Part shown: positions 5,154 through 7,794 of the stretch, one piece after another | Position numbering within the stretch: position 1 is the stretch's first letter | Layout of the letters: every line of letters starts with the position of its first letter | Assembly (NCBI GenBank): GCA_030836965.1 | Contig: JAUPLM010000043.1 | Coordinates: 1-7,794, forward strand | DNA length: 7,794 bases | Source of the DNA: Thermodesulfobacteriota bacterium | GTDB taxonomy: Bacteria; Desulfobacterota; Desulfobacteria; Desulfobacterales; RPRI01 | Direction of reading: 5' to 3' | Notes under the pieces: generated by a model | What the model was told of the DNA's origin: nothing | The model's database searches: none | The model's input: the letters and a program-made list of their open reading frames with translations, nothing else | Made by a program: the position numbers and the translations under genes

Positions 5154-7434
5154 CTTTTCCTTTTCCATTACCCGCAACCTGAGCTTCGGAATATTCAATC
5201 CGGTGATGATATATGCCGTTTAAAATCGTATTGAAGCTTTTGGCTATATTATGAAGATCTCTTAATGTCAGTTCACAATTATCGAGCTGACCGTCCGAAA
5301 ATATATTATTCATCAGATTCTGGACAAGCCCCTGGATCCTTGCCGGAGTCGGCATTTCAAGGGTCCTTGAAGCCGATTCAACAACATCGGCGAGCATCAC
5401 GAGGCCTGCTTCTCTTGTCTGCGGCTTGGGCCCCGGGTATCTGAAATCATCGATTTTAACAGTATCTTCGCCTTTCATCTGTTTCGCCTTGTCGTAAAAA
5501 TAGCGGATGAGGCTGGTTCCGTGATGCTGGCTGATGGTGTCCGTTATTTCATGACCGAGCTTATTTTGTTTCGCCAGCTCCACACCGTCCTTTACATGCG
5601 CCACAAGAATAAGGCTCGACATTGAAGGAGCAAGTTTGTCGTGCTTGTTTATGCCTCCCGACTGGTTTTCAATAAAATACTGCGGTTTGTTTATTTTTCC
5701 TATATCGTGATAATAGCCGCAAACCTTTGCAAGAAGAGGGTTTGCCCCGATTTCGGATGCAGCGGCCTCCACCATCGATCCTATAATAACCGAATGGTGG
5801 TAAGTCCCGGGAGCCTCTATCATAAGCCTGCGGAGAACCGGCTGATCCAGGCTTGCAAGCTCAAGGAGCTTGATGTCGGTCGAAAAATTGAAAGTCACCT
5901 CAACAAGCGGGGTAAGCCCCGCTGTTACAATACCGGCTCCCACACCGCCCAAAAAGGCAAATATCCAGTCCCACAGTAATTTCATCCAGGAGAGCTCGGA
6001 GAAATAAATATTCATTGCGGTAGCAACAATTATGTTAAAAACACCGAGCTTGACACCGGCCTTTATGAATACCTTTCGTTCCCTGCAATTCTGCATCCAG
6101 TAGGCGGCCATCATTCCGCTCAAAAGGAAAAAAATAAACATTTCAAACCGGTTTTGAAACACCAGCGCGGCACAGACGGACATTACGACGGTAAAAGATA
6201 TGGCCGTGTTCAGGCCCATAAAAATGCATATAAGCATTGCTCCCGAAGCCATAGGAATACCGAGCTGAATCGATGTAGCTGTAATCGAAAGAGGCTCGTT
6301 CCGGGCAAGAGATCCCGACAGGAATGATGAAATTTCGGCAAGCAGAAAAAACATTATGACAACGCATGCGAAAAAAAGAATCTTCCTGTTATGATCACCG
6401 GTCTTTTCGTTTCTGTTCTTTAAATGGACAATGTAAGTTGTAACAAGCAGGCATAAGAGAATCATGGCGGCGCCGATGCAGGCTGCCAGTAACTGATCGT
6501 ATCTTACCTTTGACTTAAGAGCTTTTAACTTTACAAGCTGCGGTTCGGAAACCTTTTCACCTTCACGCAGGAGCATTTCACCGGCCTTTACCTTGTATAG
6601 AACCGGGTTTACCTCAGTCACCGCCCGTTTTATTCTTTCTTCTGTTTCATTCCTGTTTAATGTTATATTCGGCTGAATAAGCCTGTTCACAAAATATAAT
6701 GCGGCGTCACGTTTATCTGAACTGAGTTCTTTTAATAAGAGCCGTCCGATTGTTCTGACCAGGCCCTTTGCCTCTTCGGGGCTGTAAAAAGAGTTCAATT
6801 CATAAGTCAGCATTTCATTTTTTGATTCTATATCCCTTAATATTATTCCTTTTTCGGCTTCTTTCAGCAAAAAATCCTTGTCCGCCACTACTCCGTTTTC
6901 AAGTATTTTAGACAAAACTATGGTTACAGAATTCGGAATGTCTTCGGAGAACCCGTTTTTTTCTATATTGAGATAAACACTTTGGGGGATCGTAAAACCT
7001 ATACGTTTTTCAAATTCCCTTTTTAGCTTCAAAGATATCCCGTATACTGCGGCAGAATGGTTATTTATCTGGTTATCCTTGGTCTTGAAACTGTCCGATT
7101 CATGAGCATTTCTTATATCCCGGAAGACCGCAGTCAAATGCTGGGTCAATTTTAATGATAGGAGAGAATCAAAATCATATATTGTAAGAACTTTATCTGC
7201 CGCAATCCTTTTGTTCGCATCAGAGGCATCCTTGTCCTCAATAAAAAAATCGTCCGAAGCCTTGATATCTTTATCCGCAATATCGCCTAAATTATAAGTA
7301 TGTCTGATGGGTACAAGATTGATATAAAGGATAATAATAAATGAGATAATGACGCCTGAGAGTATCCACCAAGGCATGTTGCGGTTCGAATTAAAGATAT
7401 CAACAACCGATTCTTTTATTTTTTTCAGCTTCAT
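5053..7434 (-). CDS. pgpH: 7TM-HD family c-di-AMP phosphodiesterase (PgpH/YqfF-like)
   Basis: Integral membrane HD-domain phosphodiesterase; characterised Gram-positive relatives (PgpH of Listeria) hydrolyse c-di-AMP to pApA. The 793-residue protein has a basic N-terminus and a membrane helix at about 21-42. A long extracytoplasmic 7TMR-HDED region follows (about 45-305), then a bundle of hydrophobic helices from about 313 to 512. The cytoplasmic HD domain spans about 535-745. Metal-site residues are visible: TYHHS (His546, His547), YYHDIGK with His576-Asp577, His613 in VAHV, QHHG with His637-His638, and Asp683 in MLADVVES. After YHHRIEY a low-complexity tail of about 45 residues (749-793) is read largely from DNA that also encodes ybeY. 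Position between phoH and ybeY is the classic setting for this family. The ATG at 7432-7434 gives the expected N-terminus but has no Shine-Dalgarno. Substrate specificity is inferred from the family. Confidence 0.93.
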   Translation of the reverse strand: MKLKKIKESVVDIFNSNRNMPWWILSGVIISFIIILYINLVPIRHTYNLGDIADKDIKASDDFFIEDKDASDANKRIAADKVLTIYDFDSLLSLKLTQHLTAVFRDIRNAHESDSFKTKDNQINNHSAAVYGISLKLKREFEKRIGFTIPQSVYLNIEKNGFSEDIPNSVTIVLSKILENGVVADKDFLLKEAEKGIILRDIESKNEMLTYELNSFYSPEEAKGLVRTIGRLLLKELSSDKRDAALYFVNRLIQPNITLNRNETEERIKRAVTEVNPVLYKVKAGEMLLREGEKVSEPQLVKLKALKSKVRYDQLLAACIGAAMILLCLLVTTYIVHLKNRNEKTGDHNRKILFFACVVIMFFLLAEISSFLSGSLARNEPLSITATSIQLGIPMASGAMLICIFMGLNTAISFTVVMSVCAALVFQNRFEMFIFFLLSGMMAAYWMQNCRERKVFIKAGVKLGVFNIIVATAMNIYFSELSWMKLLWDWIFAFLGGVGAGIVTAGLTPLVEVTFNFSTDIKLLELASLDQPVLRRLMIEAPGTYHHSVIIGSMVEAAASEIGANPLLAKVCGYYHDIGKINKPQYFIENQSGGINKHDKLAPSMSSLILVAHVKDGVELAKQNKLGHEITDTISQHHGTSLIRYFYDKAKQMKGEDTVKIDDFRYPGPKPQTREAGLVMLADVVESASRTLEMPTPARIQGLVQNLMNNIFSDGQLDNCELTLRDLHNIAKSFNTILNGIYHHRIEYSEAQVAGNGKGKDGSSDKQQAKQAQDQAVRRTANGSGHLKRLGLS

Positions 7435-7475
7435 ATATCAGATATTAAGTTTTAAGTATTAGGTATCAGGTGATA
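7434..7475. repeat. Heptad tandem block directly upstream of pgpH start
   Basis: Six period-7 units run without interruption: TATATCA, GATATTA, AGTTTTA, AGTATTA, GGTATCA, GGTGATA. The first unit includes the first base of the start codon. No Shine-Dalgarno is visible within it, so the repeat itself forms the 5' leader immediately before the gene. Confidence 0.65.
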
Positions 7476-7480
7476 AAAGT

Positions 7481-7554
7481 ACGAATTTCGGAAATCTAAC
7501 ATAGGACATCGAAATTGGCACATTGGTTTCCGATATTCTATATTCTATATTCGG
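7481..7554. repeat. Degenerate inverted repeat downstream of phoH
   Basis: Arms 7481-7511 and 7524-7554 match as inverted copies at 19 of 31 positions, the weakest of the set. The right side is a clean period-7 run (CGATATT, CTATATT, CTATATT, CGG; 7531-7554). TATTCGGCCATT (7548-7559) is identical to 1555-1566, linking it to the tsaE-lysC element. It lies about 7 bases past the phoH stop. Confidence 0.55.
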
Positions 7555-7566
7555 CCATTGCCCTTT

Positions 7567-7794
7567 TCAGGTCTGTCTGTTCGCCTGTTTCCGCTTCTTT
7601 TCCTCAAGCCCTTCGTATGCTTCAATAATATCCTGCACAAGTTTATGCCTCACAACATCCGTTTTAGAAAAGAAGACAAATTTGATCCCCTCGATTGTCT
7701 GCAGAATATCCTTTGATTCTATGAGTCCCGATGTTTTCCCGGAAGGCAGGTCAATCTGGGTTATATCACCTGTGATTACCGCTTTTGAGCTGAA
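7567..7794 (-). CDS. PhoH-like P-loop ATPase, C-terminal 75 residues (gene runs off the window)
   Basis: Translating the minus strand from 7794 gives an open frame ending at the TGA at 7567-7569. It contains [10 protein letters not shown], the hallmark PhoH-family segment following the Walker B helicase-like strand, then GKTSGLIES, a segment [21 protein letters not shown] that matches the family pattern F-x-x-x-DVVRH-x-LVQ-x-I-x-AYE, and a basic tail ending KQANRQT. PhoH-like proteins are cytosolic ATPases of uncertain role, linked to RNA metabolism. The neighbourhood phoH, 7TM-HD phosphodiesterase, ybeY is widely conserved and supports the call. The N-terminus and Walker A motif lie beyond the window edge, so completeness cannot be judged. 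A repeat element starts about 7 bases after the stop. Confidence 0.93.
   Translation of the reverse strand, partial: FSSKAVITGDITQIDLPSGKTSGLIESKDILQTIEGIKFVFFSKTDVVRHKLVQDIIEAYEGLEEKKRKQANRQT

Overview
This window is a compact stretch of bacterial chromosome in which every recognisable gene lies on the minus strand, so transcription runs from high to low coordinates. In transcription order it holds the 3' end of a phoH-like gene, a 7TM-HD c-di-AMP phosphodiesterase gene (pgpH/yqfF type), ybeY, pdxJ, a bifunctional NAD(P)HX repair gene (nnr), tsaE and a lysC aspartokinase. The phoH–yqfF–ybeY module followed by pdxJ, nnr, tsaE and lysC resembles gene orders I know from Desulfobacterota (former Deltaproteobacteria, Geobacter and Desulfobacterales-like). 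That assignment rests on remembered gene order and protein flavour, not on a search. The G+C content is moderate.

Layout: phoH C-terminus 7567-7794; repeat-filled spacer 7435-7566; yqfF 5053-7434; ybeY 4707-5153, starting inside the 3' end of yqfF; spacer 4569-4706 with a long hairpin; pdxJ 3846-4568; spacer 3702-3845 with repeats; nnr 2136-3701; short spacer 2076-2135; tsaE 1587-2075; spacer 1411-1586 with an inverted repeat; lysC 193-1410; and 1-192, a TIR-bounded element plus a heptad repeat, with no gene I can support. No gap without a gene exceeds 300 bases.

The genes are housekeeping. YbeY and PhoH belong to RNA/ribosome quality control, PgpH to c-di-AMP turnover, PdxJ to vitamin B6 synthesis, Nnr to repair of damaged NAD(P)H, TsaE to tRNA t6A synthesis, and LysC to the first step of the aspartate-family amino acids. 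Same strand, short spacers and one overlap suggest one or a few co-transcribed units.

The unusual part is between the genes. Four spacers hold degenerate inverted repeats built largely from 7- or 8-base units, and the lysC end carries a different element with terminal inverted repeats. These begin within about 0-20 bases of the stop codons of phoH, ybeY, pdxJ, tsaE and lysC. Separate heptanucleotide tandem blocks sit directly before the start codons of nnr and yqfF, where a Shine-Dalgarno would be expected. Inside lysC, a near-ideal Shine-Dalgarno precedes an in-frame ATG and may produce a separate regulatory subunit. I see no defence island, prophage, CRISPR array or RNA gene; the best candidate for something under-described is the spacer repeat system.
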